Shown here: one piece after another, positions 42,396-55,671 of the stretch
How the letters are laid out: every line of letters begins with the position of its first letter
Position numbering within the stretch: position 1 is the stretch's first letter
NCBI GenBank assembly: GCA_963970005.1
Contig: CAXAMN010000002.1
Location: 1,300,428 to 1,364,427, forward strand
From: Durusdinium trenchii
Lineage: Eukaryota; Sar; Dinophyceae; Suessiales; Symbiodiniaceae
Reading direction: 5' to 3'
Length of the DNA: 64,000 bases
Made by a program: the position numbers and the translations under genes
The notes under the pieces: model-generated
Database searches by the model: none
Seen by the model: only the letters and a program-made list of their open reading frames with translations
Told to the model about the DNA's origin: nothing

Positions 42396-43901
42396 ATAAG
42401 TCTGCAAGTATATATATATATCTATAGAGAGAGATGGGTATGTAAGTCGTTTCCTCCAAGCCTGCGATTTCGAGTTTTCCTTGGACAACGTTGCAGGACT
42501 CAGGACGTCCAATGAAAGTACCATGTACGAACTCTGCAAACCTTGCAAAACGATACCTACAGTGTCCATGTGCGAATTGCTGTCAAGTGATACAAGATGT
42601 TTCATTGAATCAACGCACCCTAAACGCATCTAAACACTATAACTTTAAAAAACTAATTTCCATGTGGACGGCGGACTTCAATCGAAAATTGCAGGAGGGT
42701 GGGTGCATCAACAAGCTTTGTTGATGGCAATGTTTGATTGAATGGATTGAAGTAACATGAGATAAAGTGTGTCCATAGGACCAACCTACTTTTAGATGCT
42801 GATGTTCATACATGTTTGTGGAGCTTTGATGTTGCGAGTTTTTCTTGTTTAAAGTACATGTCCGTCCAGCTTGGGAGAGAGAACACAACATCCTGCACAC
42901 GAACCATTTGTTGAGTCCGGTACGCTGGGACAGTTTGGTGAGGCCGCAAAGTCAGGCACCGTTTCGGGGATCTCAACATATCGCCTCGTTGGCGAGAATT
43001 GGAAGACTCAAACATCAAGATGTTAAAATCGAGAGACCTGTTGTCGACCGAAAGAAAAGACATGCTAACCCATTGGGACAGGGAGGACTCCCATCGAGAC
43101 CAAGCCCCCAATGAAATGGCATACCACAGATGTTCCAGCCGGTAACCGTTGATGAAAACAGCTGAGGATCGCACGGCGTGTGCAGAAACGCCAAGCAGGT
43201 GACACTGGCCAGTTCATCGTTCCAGTAAGGTCCAGATATTCCGGAAGCAGCCAAGGCGTGTCGAAGATCGTACGCGACTGAGAGTCTTTCTGAGAGAGAG
43301 AGAGAGAGCATGGAAGAACAAGAAATTTGCCAGCGTGTTTTGCATGTTCTCCATGTTCTACGAGAAAATGGTAGTTAATGGTAGTTACATGATGTTATAT
43401 GGATCTATATGGCTTGTTTTGCTCGGTTTCCCACATCACTACCATTTTGTACCGTCACCGACCGGACCGCCGATCCCTTGTGTTTCGGCTTGGCGGTCAT
43501 CTATGCATTCCGTGTCCACCAGTCGATGTCGTCGTGCCACCGGGTTTGCATCCACCGAGGACGAGGTCTTGTGCCGACTTCGACGCGTCACGTCCACTTT
43601 GATGGATGGGACACTTGGGGAATGTTTACACCGACATGGATGGGACATTCCACACCTGAACACATGCCCTGAGTATCCCTGAGTCATGAGTCATGTGTAA
43701 AACAAGGCCGGTCCTGAAAGGATCGATGGGCGGACATCCAAAGAGCGTTTTTGAGAAGCCTCTTTCGTGGCAGAATGGTATGACATCCGAGTGGAGCCAG
43801 CAGAGACATTGGAAAAAAGGGTTGAAAAGCGGAATCATTACAATTCCCAGGTGGTGAAGCATCTTTGAGTTCAGGGATCACTTCTGAAACAATTAATCAT
43901 T

Positions 43902-43971
43902 ATCATGGAAGTGGAAGTGGATAATTGTCCATTTTCCTTGGTGAAATCCACTTCCACGATGATTTCAGGTA
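43902..43971 (+). repeat. Hairpin element, copy B, ending in a splice acceptor
   Basis: ATCATGGAAGTGGA (43902-43915) pairs with TCCACTTCCACGAT (43947-43960) at 13 of 14 positions. The right arm runs directly into 'gatttcag|G'. Confidence 0.8.
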
Positions 43972-45378
43972 GTGTAAGATCCTGGGCATCACTTCCAAGA
44001 CGTCCCCCAGTTATCCAACACTCTTCTGCAGTGGTTTCAGAGTAGATCGCACAACCTTCAATATGTCTTTTCTAGTGGGGTCCATATAAACCTCCTCTTG
44101 GGGATTGTGCCATTTACTCTCAACCCACTATAAATGTACAATATATATAGAGAGGTTTTATCCATAGGCTTCTCTCATACGTATACTGTTTAGCGATCGT
44201 GTCTTCCGTTATTTCCTGGATGGATACAAACAACATGAACAAAACATGGACGTCCATGGATTGTCCATGCAGTTGCACCACACGTCTTATCTCAGGTTTT
44301 GTTCTCCACATCTCAGCTGTCGTTTGAACCCATAGGATCGGTTCCCAACACCCGCCGGCGCGGAGCGCCCACCGTTGGCGAGAGCAATCCCACGGCGAGC
44401 GAAGGAGAAAACAGTCGAAGACGTCATCGTACCTGCCATCTTCCAGCGAGTCGAATAGCATGGACCACAGCTTCGACTCTGACACTGATATCCTGTGAGA
44501 GGCCTTTTGGAGTCGAAGAGAGGAGAACAGAGAACTCAGGGAGCTGGATCGTCATGGAATTGTGATGAATTGCGTAATTCAACATCATGCCATATGTGAC
44601 ATTCTTTGGCCAGGAGTTCCATGTCGGCATGTTGTCGTGGGACGCTTTTGATCTGTTCTTTACGGTCAGAGTGCCCCTCAGTGAATGGGTGCCCACGATA
44701 TACTGGTTGAATCTCATAGCCAAACCACTGTCCTTCAAGCGGATCGTGGACCCAGTCAGTGGATAACCTTTATATCACCTGTTTTGAGGATCGCTTCTAA
44801 AGGTGGTGTTTTGCTGGGGCTTTCTTCGGTCCAATGACCAACAGCTAGATGTTGTGGAAGAGATGTGGAGAACAAAAGGTCCTTTCCAGCAGGTCCTCAG
44901 TTTGATCACAAACTCAACAGCGGCGTGGTAGTACCACCCAAAATGATGGTCAGGAGTCATGAGAGATTGTTTGAGGTTTGCAGGGATCCTTGCTCAAGTG
45001 AGATGCACCAGAGGGTTTTCGGGTTTTCGATCCTGTTCTTTGACTTTGACGATCCTCAAGCCGCACCTGGGTGCACTTTTGTTGTAAAGCTGCAGGCCAA
45101 CAAGCGGGCCATGTACAATGTAGGTGCAAAGAAGTGTTTTGTGGTGCAAAGCGGCTCGAAGAGTCATAGAACTTGGCACTACAGTGCTTGACACTTTCGA
45201 AGAGTTTGAGAGCTCTTTGAACAGTTTCCTTTTGACTTATCAGCGGACCTGATTCTTTCTCTTTGGACAAACATTGGGTTCTGAAGTGAGTCATGAGCCG
45301 GACAGAAACAAAGCAGATCAACAGTCAATAATGAATTGTTCTTCCTCCTGCGGTTTGCAGAGCTAATTTTCAAAGGAC

Positions 45379-45520
45379 ATGGTGTGCAAAAGCTGCAACA
45401 CCAACGTGTATTTGGAGATCGCCTGGCCAAATGATCCATGGGGGCCATGCATGTGTAAAGGCTGCATGTTTGAGGCAGAACAAAGATGCTGCCCAGAAAC
45501 CGTTTTGAGGTCATTGATCT
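45379..45520 (+). CDS. Possible cysteine-rich exon
   Basis: Reads 'MVCKSCNTNVYLEIAWPNDP' and 'CMCKGCMFEAEQRCC', giving two CxxC pairs that could bind zinc. The open frame continues to 45765 but the second half looks non-coding. The acceptor 'ggtttgcag' at 45352-45360 is plausible, with a stop shortly after in this frame, so the exon may start later. Confidence 0.3.
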
Positions 45521-47786
45521 TCTTCACACCTCCCAAGATCGGGAGTTTTGTCACCAAACATTATGAAAACAAACATGTAGAACATGTTTCCTTCATGCAA
45601 AATGATAGACATACTAATTCCCTCACTGTCAGGCCATGTCAGCCTATGTGTCCTTTAATCTTGGCCTGTGATATGTTTGACACGGTTTTAGTTGGTTTCC
45701 AGCTACTGAAAGTCGAGATTCCACAAGCCAGGCTAGAAAAAAAACAACACTTGAAAGACAAATAAAACACATATGTATATAACAATATGCATGATTTCAA
45801 CACTGGAGAAGATCGTGGCCTCAGCAAAGGTGTACCAGGCTGATGAATTCGCCACATCTCCCGTGGACGCTGGGAGTGCCTAGAAAGCGTCCAACCGTCA
45901 ACATCCAGCGACCAAAAGCGGAGTTGCCCAAAAAGATGGAGTTGTCCCATTAACATGTACGGACTACTGTGTATATAGTTCATGATATATTGGTGCTTCT
46001 TCTTTGTTCTGGCCTGAAACGTCTGAAATTGGACATGCTCAAGGTCTGTAGGATCCAAGAACGAGCTGGTGATGCTTTGCTAAGATTTTGTGTGTAGCTC
46101 AACTAGGAGACCTCCCAGGTCACAGCCCCCTCAAAGCAGTCCTGGAAGGACATAAACCAAAACCGATTGGATGGGGATCATCCTATTAGATCCTATTAGT
46201 ACAGGCCCATCATGTTCACTAGTTTCACTAGTTTGTTTCATTTGTTCAATCCTTTTGCTTCCTCTTGCGTTGTGCAAGAGCTATCCACAAATATTGCTCC
46301 CATGATTTGAGACTTTGGTTTTTGAGAAAAATTTGACGATCGTTGAAGCACTTCAGTCTAAAAGTGATTCTGCTGGAAGCTGTGAGCCTCATGTCTGAAA
46401 ACCTCAATCAGGCGAGCCTTCTTTAGACAGTGCGTCGCCGTTGGAGCTTCTCTTCCATTTGGCTTCAGATAAGAATCAGAATCAAATGCTTGGTGATTCA
46501 CGACCAATGAGAAGATGAACTTCTGTCCTCGGAACTGCTTTCAGGTGTCCGCAACATAGAATCCAAAGACTCCAGATTGACGTTCCCAACAGGTAAATCG
46601 GATGGAACACATGGGTTAGACGAACCCAGCATGTTTTTCAACAATGGATGTCCAATGGATTGCATGATTTGAAGCTACATTAACATTAGCCTCCTCAATT
46701 TATGCCCCAACAGACACATCATTCCTGATGTTCCTTGAGTCATGGCGCCAACAGCAGGGGGGCAACTGGGTGGCAGGACAAATGGTGGCACCAACAGGGA
46801 CGTCTCAGAAATGAACAGCATGAACACCCTGTTTTCCTACTTAATCACTAGTACTACTATATACTGTTATCACTTATCACTGGCATCCTGGAACAGAGAG
46901 ACCACCATACCTAAATTTAAATGGCAGGACCAGACAAAGACCGGGGCAGGACTTCAAGTGTGACCAAAACCGAAACCTACTGTATGGCGTCAGAACTGTA
47001 GGTTTGGAACATTATCATTATATATAGCGCGTATTCATGCGTATTCTTAATTTGTTTTATCAAACAATATACACTAATAATAACATTATATCGTACAGTT
47101 ACATGATAGGCCAGTGGTTTCATTCGGAGGGGCGGTTCAGGTACTCAGGCGGCTTCTGGGTGAAACACCTTTTTCTCACCCTTTGCCAAGCTCGACCTCA
47201 ACCCAGCCAGCCAAGCTCGACCGAGACTTCCTGACCAATCCGTGCGGAGCTGGTGAGAAATCACCCGACCGAGTGGCCGGTGTCGCGTGAGGGACGAGTC
47301 GACCGAGTTGGTCGTCAGGTTGGCATGCCCTTCATGAGGGGCGCTTTGGAGAGGAGCGTTGGAGTTCCGAGCTGCTCCCAGCGCTGGAACGGGTCCGGGG
47401 GATCCCAGAGCGAACGAACGCGAACTGGATTGGCCGGGGCCTGGTGGGTTTTGGGGAGAGAGAACGAAGTCTTTCGGTGTTTCGGTGGAAGAGATGCTGA
47501 GAACACCACAAAGATGTTGTTTCTTTTGGTACTTGTTGTTCGTTCTTTTTCCATGTATGTTTGGGCTCCGATCCCTGGTTTTGCTTAACATGGGAACATG
47601 TCCTATAGTGTTTCCCAGTTCCTGGACAAATCTAAAGATCAGTTCAACGTGTAACACGCTGACCCAGCTGTCGAATCGCTCGGTGCAGTTGAATAGCGAC
47701 CCGCTTTGGAGCGCTCCATGGGTTTTGGGGGTGAAGACACATGGTGAAGTGCCTCCACACTCCATGGTGAAAGGATCCCCAGACAC

Positions 47787-47905
47787 TCCATGGGATTGGA
47801 ATAGATTGGAGTACTGACCTACATTGACTCTTAAAACATCTTTAAACCACCCCAATTACTGTATATAGTATGCAGCTAGTCCATTTCATGCATGGATTGT
47901 TTGGG
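47787..47905 (+). repeat. Dispersed repeat related to 36296-36412
   Basis: Second copy of the repeat described at 36296; the shared blocks are in the same order with different spacing. Confidence 0.6.
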
Positions 47906-48107
47906 CATGGATTTTGCACCCGCGGTCGGTTTTCCAAACCTCCAGCCATCCCGAATCCCTGCAGGACTCAGGGTCGAACCGTCGGATTCAACAACGGTTC
48001 TTCGGTAGTTCGAGATTCAAGTGGGAGATGTGTTTTGCCTTTGTTTGACGGTGTCGAGGACATGTTCTAGGACATGTTTTGTTTCGTTCCTGTCTCTGAT
48101 GTCGCAG

Positions 48108-48294
48108 GGCACTGATTGGCTGCAAATGGCTGCAAAGTCCAAGTTCTATCAGGTTCTTGGTGAACCACTGCATTTTTGGTGGTCTTGGTATGTTTTGTGG
48201 CATCAACGGAGCCCACAAATGATGTTTTGCAGATGGAAAGCAGCTTGGCAGCGCAGCATGACGCACCTTTGGTCTGCAGATCCAGTCATGCAAG
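48108..48294 (+). CDS. Possible tryptophan-rich exon
   Basis: Bounded by 'tctgatgtcgcag' and CAAG|gtggaa; phase 0 reads 'GTDWLQMAAKSKFYQVLG' then 'EPLHFWWSWYVLWHQRSPQ'. The frame is open across the whole interval and the splice-like ends fit. The hairpin element (copy C) lies just downstream, in the presumed intron. Confidence 0.35.
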
Positions 48295-48333
48295 GTGGAA
48301 AACACTGGCAGCAACACCCCTTAAATTATCATA

Positions 48334-48406
48334 AATTATCATGGAAGTGGATGGTGGAAAGTGGTACTCCAAGCAGCCACGTCATCCACTTCCATGATTA
48401 TTTCAG
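48334..48406 (+). repeat. Hairpin element, copy C, ending in a splice acceptor
   Basis: Arms of about 21 bp (48333-48353 and 48383-48403) pair with one mismatch around the core ATCATGGAAGTGGATG. The right arm is followed by 'tttcag|GG'. Confidence 0.85.
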
Positions 48407-49873
48407 GGCGTGTAGATGATTGCCACATATTGCCACAACAAAACGAACAGTTCACTCTGACACATAGCTGCATGTTTTATCGACATCAGCTTCATCCTTG
48501 CGCAAACTGGCATGGATGATTAATGACTCGATGACTTTAGACGACTCGCGGGCCAAAAACCATCGGCCCATTTTTTCATCAGTCCAGTCAGTAGAAAGAC
48601 CGTTTTCCAAGGTGTTATGCTCTCGATACCATGTCCAAGCTAACTTAATCTGGGGTCGGACTTGAAAAGAGCAGGATTTCACAAATTAAAACAAGTTCCT
48701 CTCAAGAAGACATAGGCGGCCCTGAGGGTGAGGGCACCAGCGTCCAATCTGGCAGGTGTTCTTTGCAACGCTTGGGCTATCTGGGTTTGTGATCATGTCT
48801 CCTCGCTCGCTTTCTTTACCACCCCTCCTCACCTTCAAAGTTTTGGGGAGGTATGACTGACATATACATACATATACTGACATAGTGTTTATCCTACCCA
48901 GCATGTTTCCACCGTTTCACCACCGCTGCACCTTCATTCCTCGCTTGATCAATGGGCTTGAAGGAAGGGCCATGATGGGCCGAGGACAGCGAGCACCTCT
49001 GCTTCTTGAACCCCTTTCTGCCTGCAGATGAACAAGAAGTCATCTCTCGAGACTACAGTGAGGTGCTGAGATGCGGTGCTCAATCCAGCCGGCTGGCACA
49101 TGTGACATGTGTTTTTTTTGTTCTTTCTCGGTTCCAAACCACATGATTTCATGGAGTTCCCCTTGTATTTGGCGCCAACAAAGAAATGTCAACCCCACGT
49201 GAGCCTGCACATCCCCACACTCACACCCTCCCACGATCCCTTGCGAAGCGACCGGCGCGGGCACCAGTTTTGTGTGGGGCATCCTTGTACTATTCAGAAA
49301 ACTGGACTATTAAGAGACAAGATGGTAAGACTTTGACTGTACAAAAGCCGGACAGATTTGCTGCCACTCTTTTTCTTCCACGAAGGGGCTGACCCTCCCA
49401 CTTCACTCCTGTTGCCTCCCACTCCAAGGATCTTGGATGATCCCTCGGATCCATCGATCCATAAAGATCCATATCGATCCATTGGAAGGGATCATCTCGG
49501 TTTGTTGATTTGTTATCCGACCGACTGGTGGGGGCAAAGTTGGTGTTTCAATGTATTCATGTTCCTACTGTGTAGTTGCAACATGTTGCAACTCCGAGCT
49601 AGTCGATGGAGGCATGCGATTTGCTTCGCGGCTTTTCTGTAGTGGATTCCAGGCCGTGTGATTCCAGGCTGGGGAGAACTGTTTCATCAATACTTTTCGT
49701 GGTGTCCTGAGTCCTGTTCACGTTTTCTTGGCCTCCTTCTACACCAATCTCAGGGCTCCTTGAAAAAGACCAACACATCATAGCATCAATTCCTCATGCA
49801 GTGGTATCTTCACCTCCTATTCTCCTCTCCTCCTCCCGTCTGGCGTCGATCTCGCTGAAACCAAGACCTTGAA

Positions 49874-50080
49874 GTGACCTGCATCCCTGGTGCCTTCCAC
49901 TTCGAACTCCCCAGCGATGTGCCGCGAAGGCGCCTGGCCGATTCCGACGGTCGATGTTTGGGGATGGAGCTGCCGAGCCAAGCGGAGATAGCTGTGAGAA
50001 CGGTGTCCAGAAGTGCGTGCACTTGTAGTCTCCCCGTGCGTGCAATTGTCAAACGTGATGACCTGAAGCTGGGTACGTTT
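49874..50080 (+). CDS. Possible exon
   Basis: The frame reads 'IPGAFHFELPSDVPRRRLAD' and 'GRCLGMELPSQAEIAVRTV'; GC-richer than its flanks. The minus strand is also open here, so strand is uncertain. Confidence 0.25.
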
Positions 50081-50391
50081 GTAGTTGTTAGTGCAAATAC
50101 TTTCCCTAAGACATCAAAGCTGCCAAAGCTATCGTCCCAGCGCCGTGTTAAAAATTGGACTGAAGTCTTGGCCATACCCCCTGTAAAAGCAACGCACACG
50201 CACACACACAAAGCCACCAAATTGCTCAGACCAAGTTGCTCAAAGCAGGCAGCTCCACTGGAGGGTTTTTATTGGATGTTGTTCTGGCGCAGCAAAGCAG
50301 TCAACTAGTTACAACATGGAATGGTAAGACTATTTTACACAACAACACGGACAAACTAAACGCCAAGCAAGCACAAATAAATAATAACAAC

Positions 50392-50645
50392 AACTAGTAC
50401 GACTACTCCTGCTACTCCTGCTACTCCTGCTACTACTACAACTACTCCTGCTACTACTACTACTACTCCTCCTACTCCTCCTACTCCTACTCCTACTACT
50501 CTACTACTATAATACTACTACTATACTACGCTATAATACTACTACTACTACTGCTACTACTGCTGCTACTGCTACTGCTACTGCTACTACTACTTCTACT
50601 ACTCCTACTCCTATCACTCCTGCAGCAGTAGCAGCAGCAGGAGCA

Positions 50646-50676
<31 letters not shown>

Positions 50677-50732
50677 GCTTCTACTTCTACCTTCACCAGT
50701 ACCACTCCTACTACTACTCCTACATGTCCGAT
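50392..50732 (+). repeat. Long (CTA)n/(CTC)n/(CTG)n trinucleotide region
   Basis: About 340 bp of imperfect trinucleotide repeats. Read on the minus strand they give long Ser/Cys runs, which are artefacts. Confidence 0.95.
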
Positions 50733-51935
50733 AACTATTGTTGCAGAGGAACAGGAACCATTGTTGCTTAAATCAATGCGTCGGGAAACGCTTCGTTTTT
50801 GTCCCGTCAGAGGTTCCCCATTGTGGACGCCAGCGATGAACGGCACTTATTCGTCCATCTGTATCGCCGGGGCTCCCGAACTGGACAATGTGGGGTGGGC
50901 CATTTGGTACATTTTCCAAGGGCCATTTGATGATGGGAGCGTAAGACTTGTCCAGGAGATTGCAGAAGGACATTTGCAGGTTTGATCTTGAAATATCTTG
51001 AACTCTTAAACAACATTCAAAATTATTTGTTCCTTTCATGGTTCGCGGTGTTTTCGGGGTAGGTTGAACCCTTGATTCACAGGCCTATGTTAGCATCCTG
51101 AAAAGGTCAGCCAAAAATGGCGAGATGAATCATGGAGATCGAAGATGGTGGATTCTTTTTGTTCAATGAAAGCAATGGAAACCGTTCAGTTGCCCCAGTT
51201 GTATTTTCAGGGACAACTCTTTGGCTCAGTGAGTCTTTTTGTGAAGCAGGCAGACCTTTTCACTAGGTTTTGGCAGGTGCCCTAAGCCTATGCAGGGCCG
51301 GGCTAATTCTATAGTTCCGTTGATGTCCGACCATATCAATTTACTGGGATGTGGTTCAGTGGTTCTTCTACTCCTGTGTGGTCGCACGAGTTCCCCCCCC
51401 CACAGTTGAGCCTCCCACACCCTGAAGAAGGCATCAGTTTGCTAAGTTTGCTGCAGTCATGCGCAAAACAGTTGCAAGGAAGTGTAGTAGCAGTAGTGTT
51501 GATAAAGGTGGTTCGATGCTGCTTAAACAAGCCAAACCGTGCTGTGGACCGTAGCCAGCTGCTTGCTGGTTTGACAAAGCATGTTACTTTGCGCAGCTGC
51601 ACTTCCTTGGTGATAGATCGCGGAGGCACAGCCTAGCACAGCCTGTTGAGAGCTTGAAAGACTTGCTTGAATGCTTCCCTACGGATGAAAGACCTCATTT
51701 TACTGGAGTTGGTCATAAAAAAGAACACTGCTGTGCTAGGTTTTGCGTCAGACAGGACCTGTAGGGAGTTGGTTATTTCGATTTCGGGATCGTCGGTTCA
51801 CATGGGATCTCTGTCGACCGAGGTGAGGAGCGGCATGAGGCGCGGCTTCCTTCCCGGGGGCGGCTTCTCTCCCGGAGCGATCGACGAAGTGGATGGAACA
51901 TCGGTATGGAATGTGTCAATTATGCCGTTCGTAGC

Positions 51936-51975
51936 GATGGCCTCCAACCTAGTAGCAATGGCCTCCGCCCATGTA
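51936..51975 (+). repeat. GATGGCCTCC-type repeat, two units
   Basis: 'gcgatggcctccaacctagt' followed by 'gcaatggcctccgcccat'. Confidence 0.7.
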
Positions 51976-52699
51976 TCAGAATAAGGAGACCATGGGAGAC
52001 CCCCAGACCGGAGACTGAAGAGACCTTATTTGGAAGAGCAACAATTTTCACGACCAAAGCCGTTTCGGCAGGTTTTCGTTGCAGGGTCACTAGGACACAT
52101 AGGCGTCACCTAATAATTAGTAATATGATGTAAAATGTCGTAATATAGTTGCTCAAACTCCAAAGTGCTTTGTGCGACATCGGGAACAGTTCCTTTGACC
52201 ATTCATGGTATCACTGATCAACATGAAGTCCGAGACCAACCCCAGACGGGATTCTCCATGTAGTATGGCCAGACGGCGTGAAAGGGACCCAGCTCGGTTG
52301 AAGCACTGGCAACGCTCCATGGTGTTGTGAGTAAAAATCGGAGGCGATTGGCCCCGAGACCCCATCGAAACTGGTCGACCGGAGGGTTCTACATGGTTCT
52401 ACCATCCTGAAAGATCGACGATGCATACTGTAGGTCTTTGGTGGTTCATGGTGAGATTAGATCACGTGTGTGTGTCCCAGACACGCCATGTATTCTTTTT
52501 GCCTTACCCCAGCAATCGCCCCGATGTAGGAACAGTTTTCATACGCACATGGACATGGAGCTCTTTTCTGTCCATGCCACAGAAAATCAATGACAATCAC
52601 AAAGAGTTGCTGGAGCCAACGAACTGGCAGTTCTGCTGCTGTGACGTTCTACTACAAGAGAACGACAACTCAAAAGCCTTACCTGCAAATGAGAAACAA

Positions 52700-53048
52700 A
52701 AGAGTTAGACTGATAGACTTATTCAACGCACGTATATGTGACGATCCACCAGGAAAGTCATTTGCTGGGAACAACACATCCACCTATGTCCTTCCAGAAC
52801 CGGCAAAATCGAAGCCTGGAAGCTTGGCTCTCCCCATTTCTGCGGGCCAGTTGGAGCTCCGGGGTCCGGGTGAAGAGCTGGCACCCTTCACATTGGCTGA
52901 GGCAGGACAATTTTATGACCGTTTTGTGGTCGGATGGGAACGGTTTTTCAGGAGTGATTTGCTGCCTCTGACCCTACGTATCAGACTTTTCAGGAAAGAC
53001 TTTCAGTTCCAATGTTTGGATTTGGGTGGAGACACTTATGATCTCTAA
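52700..53048 (+). CDS. Possible exon or short ORF
   Basis: The frame reads 'VRLIDLFNARICDDPPGKSF' and later 'APFTLAEAGQFYDRFVVGW', ending at TAA 53046-53048. Composition is moderately exon-like; no motif recognised. Confidence 0.3.
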
Positions 53049-53764
53049 ACCCTGAAAAAGGCAAGAAACACGACAAGTGCAGCCCAGACTCACCTGGACC
53101 CTTCTTTCAAGACCACAACCTGTATCCTGGAACCTGGGCTGAGCTCAAGGCGTCAGATTCAGAAGTATATAGGTCAACCGAAAGTAACACCGACACCAGG
53201 GATCGTTTTGTGCACCTGTCCAAAAAACATATATATGGGAAGAGCAACCAGGGCACCCGTTCACCTTAAACATCCTCAAACCTTGTCTTCACTTTGTTCT
53301 CATGTGATTTTGTAAAGCCGAAGACAGATAAGACGGCCACTTCGTCATCCTGGGGTTCACTGATTTGCCACTTTTTCCCAGACAAGAGCTCGATTCGATT
53401 CGCAGGGCTCTTCGCTGGTGGTGGCTTCAGCCTTGCAGGTGGAGGTGAAATCTGCACGGCGTTGGGCGGGGGCGAACGCACCGGAACACGGCGGAAGTGG
53501 TGAGAATTGGCATCCAGGACAAGTGGATCACCTTTGGGGGACACTTCATGACACATCACTAAACTAAGAGGTGAATCGTTCGAAAAACATCCTGAAAAGC
53601 ATTTGGACATTCTCCGGACATTCTCCCACCCTGGAGTGAAGTCGGACCCATCCTGCTCGTTTTCACCGGGGCAAATCCGCAACGCCGTAGGAAGGCGACA
53701 GTGTCCTGGACGCCTGTGCGACCGGGGTGACCTCGCAGCTGGGTGAAGATGGTGCAGTGACGTC

Positions 53765-53865
53765 GGTGGAGGTGGGATGTGGTGGGCAGAAACTGCCACA
53801 TCATGCCACTTCCAGGATGGGCCACTTCCAGGATGTGGTGGGATGTGGTGGGCCACTTCCAGGAT
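53765..53865 (+). repeat. CCACTTCCAGGATG short tandem repeat
   Basis: 'gccacttccaggatg' occurs three times with 'tggtgggatg' spacers. Confidence 0.8.
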
Positions 53866-54612
53866 GGGGGCAGTAAATTGGCTACCTTTTTGGGGTGTGA
53901 TGGTATTGTGATGGCTTTCCCAAAAAGGGTCCAGGGCCTGCAATCGGAGAAACTTTTCCTCAGGGAAGACCAGAAAGAGAGTTTATAATCCTTCTATACC
54001 ATAGTAGTACAAAAGTGCGGGCCCCTCCCCACAGAAAATACTCGACATTTCATGACATTTCCATAGGTGCCAGCGGCAGAAAGGATCCAGGATAGCGTTT
54101 TTGAGTGAGACATCCTGTCAGTCTTGGCATCTTGGTGCCACCTCGAGTCGTTGATCAAGGTTCCAGGCACAGATAGGAGGAGCAACTTCCTTAAGAAAGC
54201 CAGAAGAACCATCAGCCCAAACATGGTGGGATTGGGAAAGGGATCGTTGTTTGGCAGACAGGCACACCCGGACATGTGGCGGAGCCAGTGTCAGAGTGGT
54301 TCCATTCATCCATGGGAATCAACAATCAACCCATGACAGCGTGTTAAACGATACTTGAAGGGTAAATGATGCACCCAGTTGTCCAATTCAGCTGCGATGC
54401 AACTGGGTTACTGGGCCTGAACAAAAACAGTCTGGAACCACCGAGCAGCTTGGACCAGCGGCCGAGGCTGGTCCTGGCCGGTGCCATCTTCCAGCGTTGC
54501 CAACGCGGACAAGCATTGCCGAGAGCTCAGTCAAATCTGCTCATGATTGCTCGAACTAGACCACACCAATGCCAGAGCTTCAGTTGGCTTCGCAACTTTA
54601 GAGGAATATAGG

Positions 54613-54653
54613 GGGATCGAAAGATCTTTCGATCCCTGCGATCTTTCGATCCC
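54613..54653. repeat. 24-bp perfect palindrome with duplicated half-arm
   Basis: GGGATCGAAAGA followed by its exact reverse complement TCTTTCGATCCC (54613-54636); then 'TGCGATCTTTCGATCCC' repeats the right arm. Confidence 0.9.
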
Positions 54654-55671
54654 TGCAGCAACTGCGCAGCCTAGACTTAACGTGGATGCTGCCACATTGA
54701 TGAGTTGTTTTTGTTCAGATTTTAGGCGCCCAGACATTGCAGAAAACGGTTCGCTGCAATGTTTTGCAGGCCCCAGGATTTGCAAGGCCGCCTGGTCTGC
54801 AACGAAGCGGGGTGGCTCGGTGGGAGCGCTCGGGCATCGAGAGAACGCAGAGCTGGAGCTGCCCGAAGTGGAGCTGCCGCTCCGATCACCTGCAGGGCAA
54901 CTTCTTGTGGGGAGGATTAGGTGGACACTCCACTCAAATGATCCTTGATCCAGAGTGTTCAGGGTCTGCAATCTCAAGTGTAGATTGCTCGGATGGTGCA
55001 ACAGGTGCAAAAAGGTTGACCTCTATGTTTGAGGGAAACTGACGGGGTCAGTTAGCTAGCTGCTTCGAGAGTCATAGCTATGAGGCTTTAAGGTGCATCC
55101 AAGCATCCCCCAACCCCAAGGAGTTACTGTATTCCGCAGCCAGGGCCGCAAAACATGGAAGTCATCGTTACCGACCAGATGACTAATAGATGTTCTGACT
55201 ATTTTGGCAGAAGAGGAAGACAACAACTTTAAAAAGAAACGCCTGGGCAACTTCAATGCCAGGTCTACCATGGTCGTCTTGGGTTTGAATCGCTGCAGGC
55301 TTCCCACACCTGTGCACGGCATTTGTTGATTTTCTGCATGTACTGAACAACCACCATTTTGTTCAAGAGGGTTGCGTGTTATCCACGATCCGTCTATGCA
55401 GGTACCCCCCAAAAAAAGCAGTAAACGCTTCGAACAGGCTTGTCACGTCGTTCTTCAGTGTGGCCATGTCGGGTCAACATCTTGGACCAGTTGGCCAGTC
55501 TACCTGGAACATCCCAGTCAAGTCTCCCAGTACAGCCCTGACGATTCCTCACAATGAACACTGTGAATGTGGAGATGTTTCACCATGTTTCACCTATACG
55601 GTTCCGATATGTTACGATGATGAATCGGTTTTTGGCCCTCTCCCGTAGGCACCTACTTAATTAAGTCAGGA

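Noticed and set aside
43015..43311. Minus-strand ORF with 'YDLRHALAASGISGPYWNDE'
   Set aside because: Looks protein-like locally, but there is no supporting neighbour exon on that strand and no motif recognised.
44395..44455. 'KTVEDVIVPAIFQR', slightly like the 'TTNDVVRQAIIP' block of gene 2
   Set aside because: Only a few matching positions, a stop soon after and no following 'KMVTHSW' block nearby; similarity too weak.
47145..47855. 236-codon minus-strand ORF
   Set aside because: No recognisable motif, low-complexity Ser/Pro composition, and the plus strand is also open; probably chance in GC-rich DNA.
50526..50846. Minus ORF with long Ser and Cys runs
   Set aside because: Translation of a trinucleotide microsatellite.
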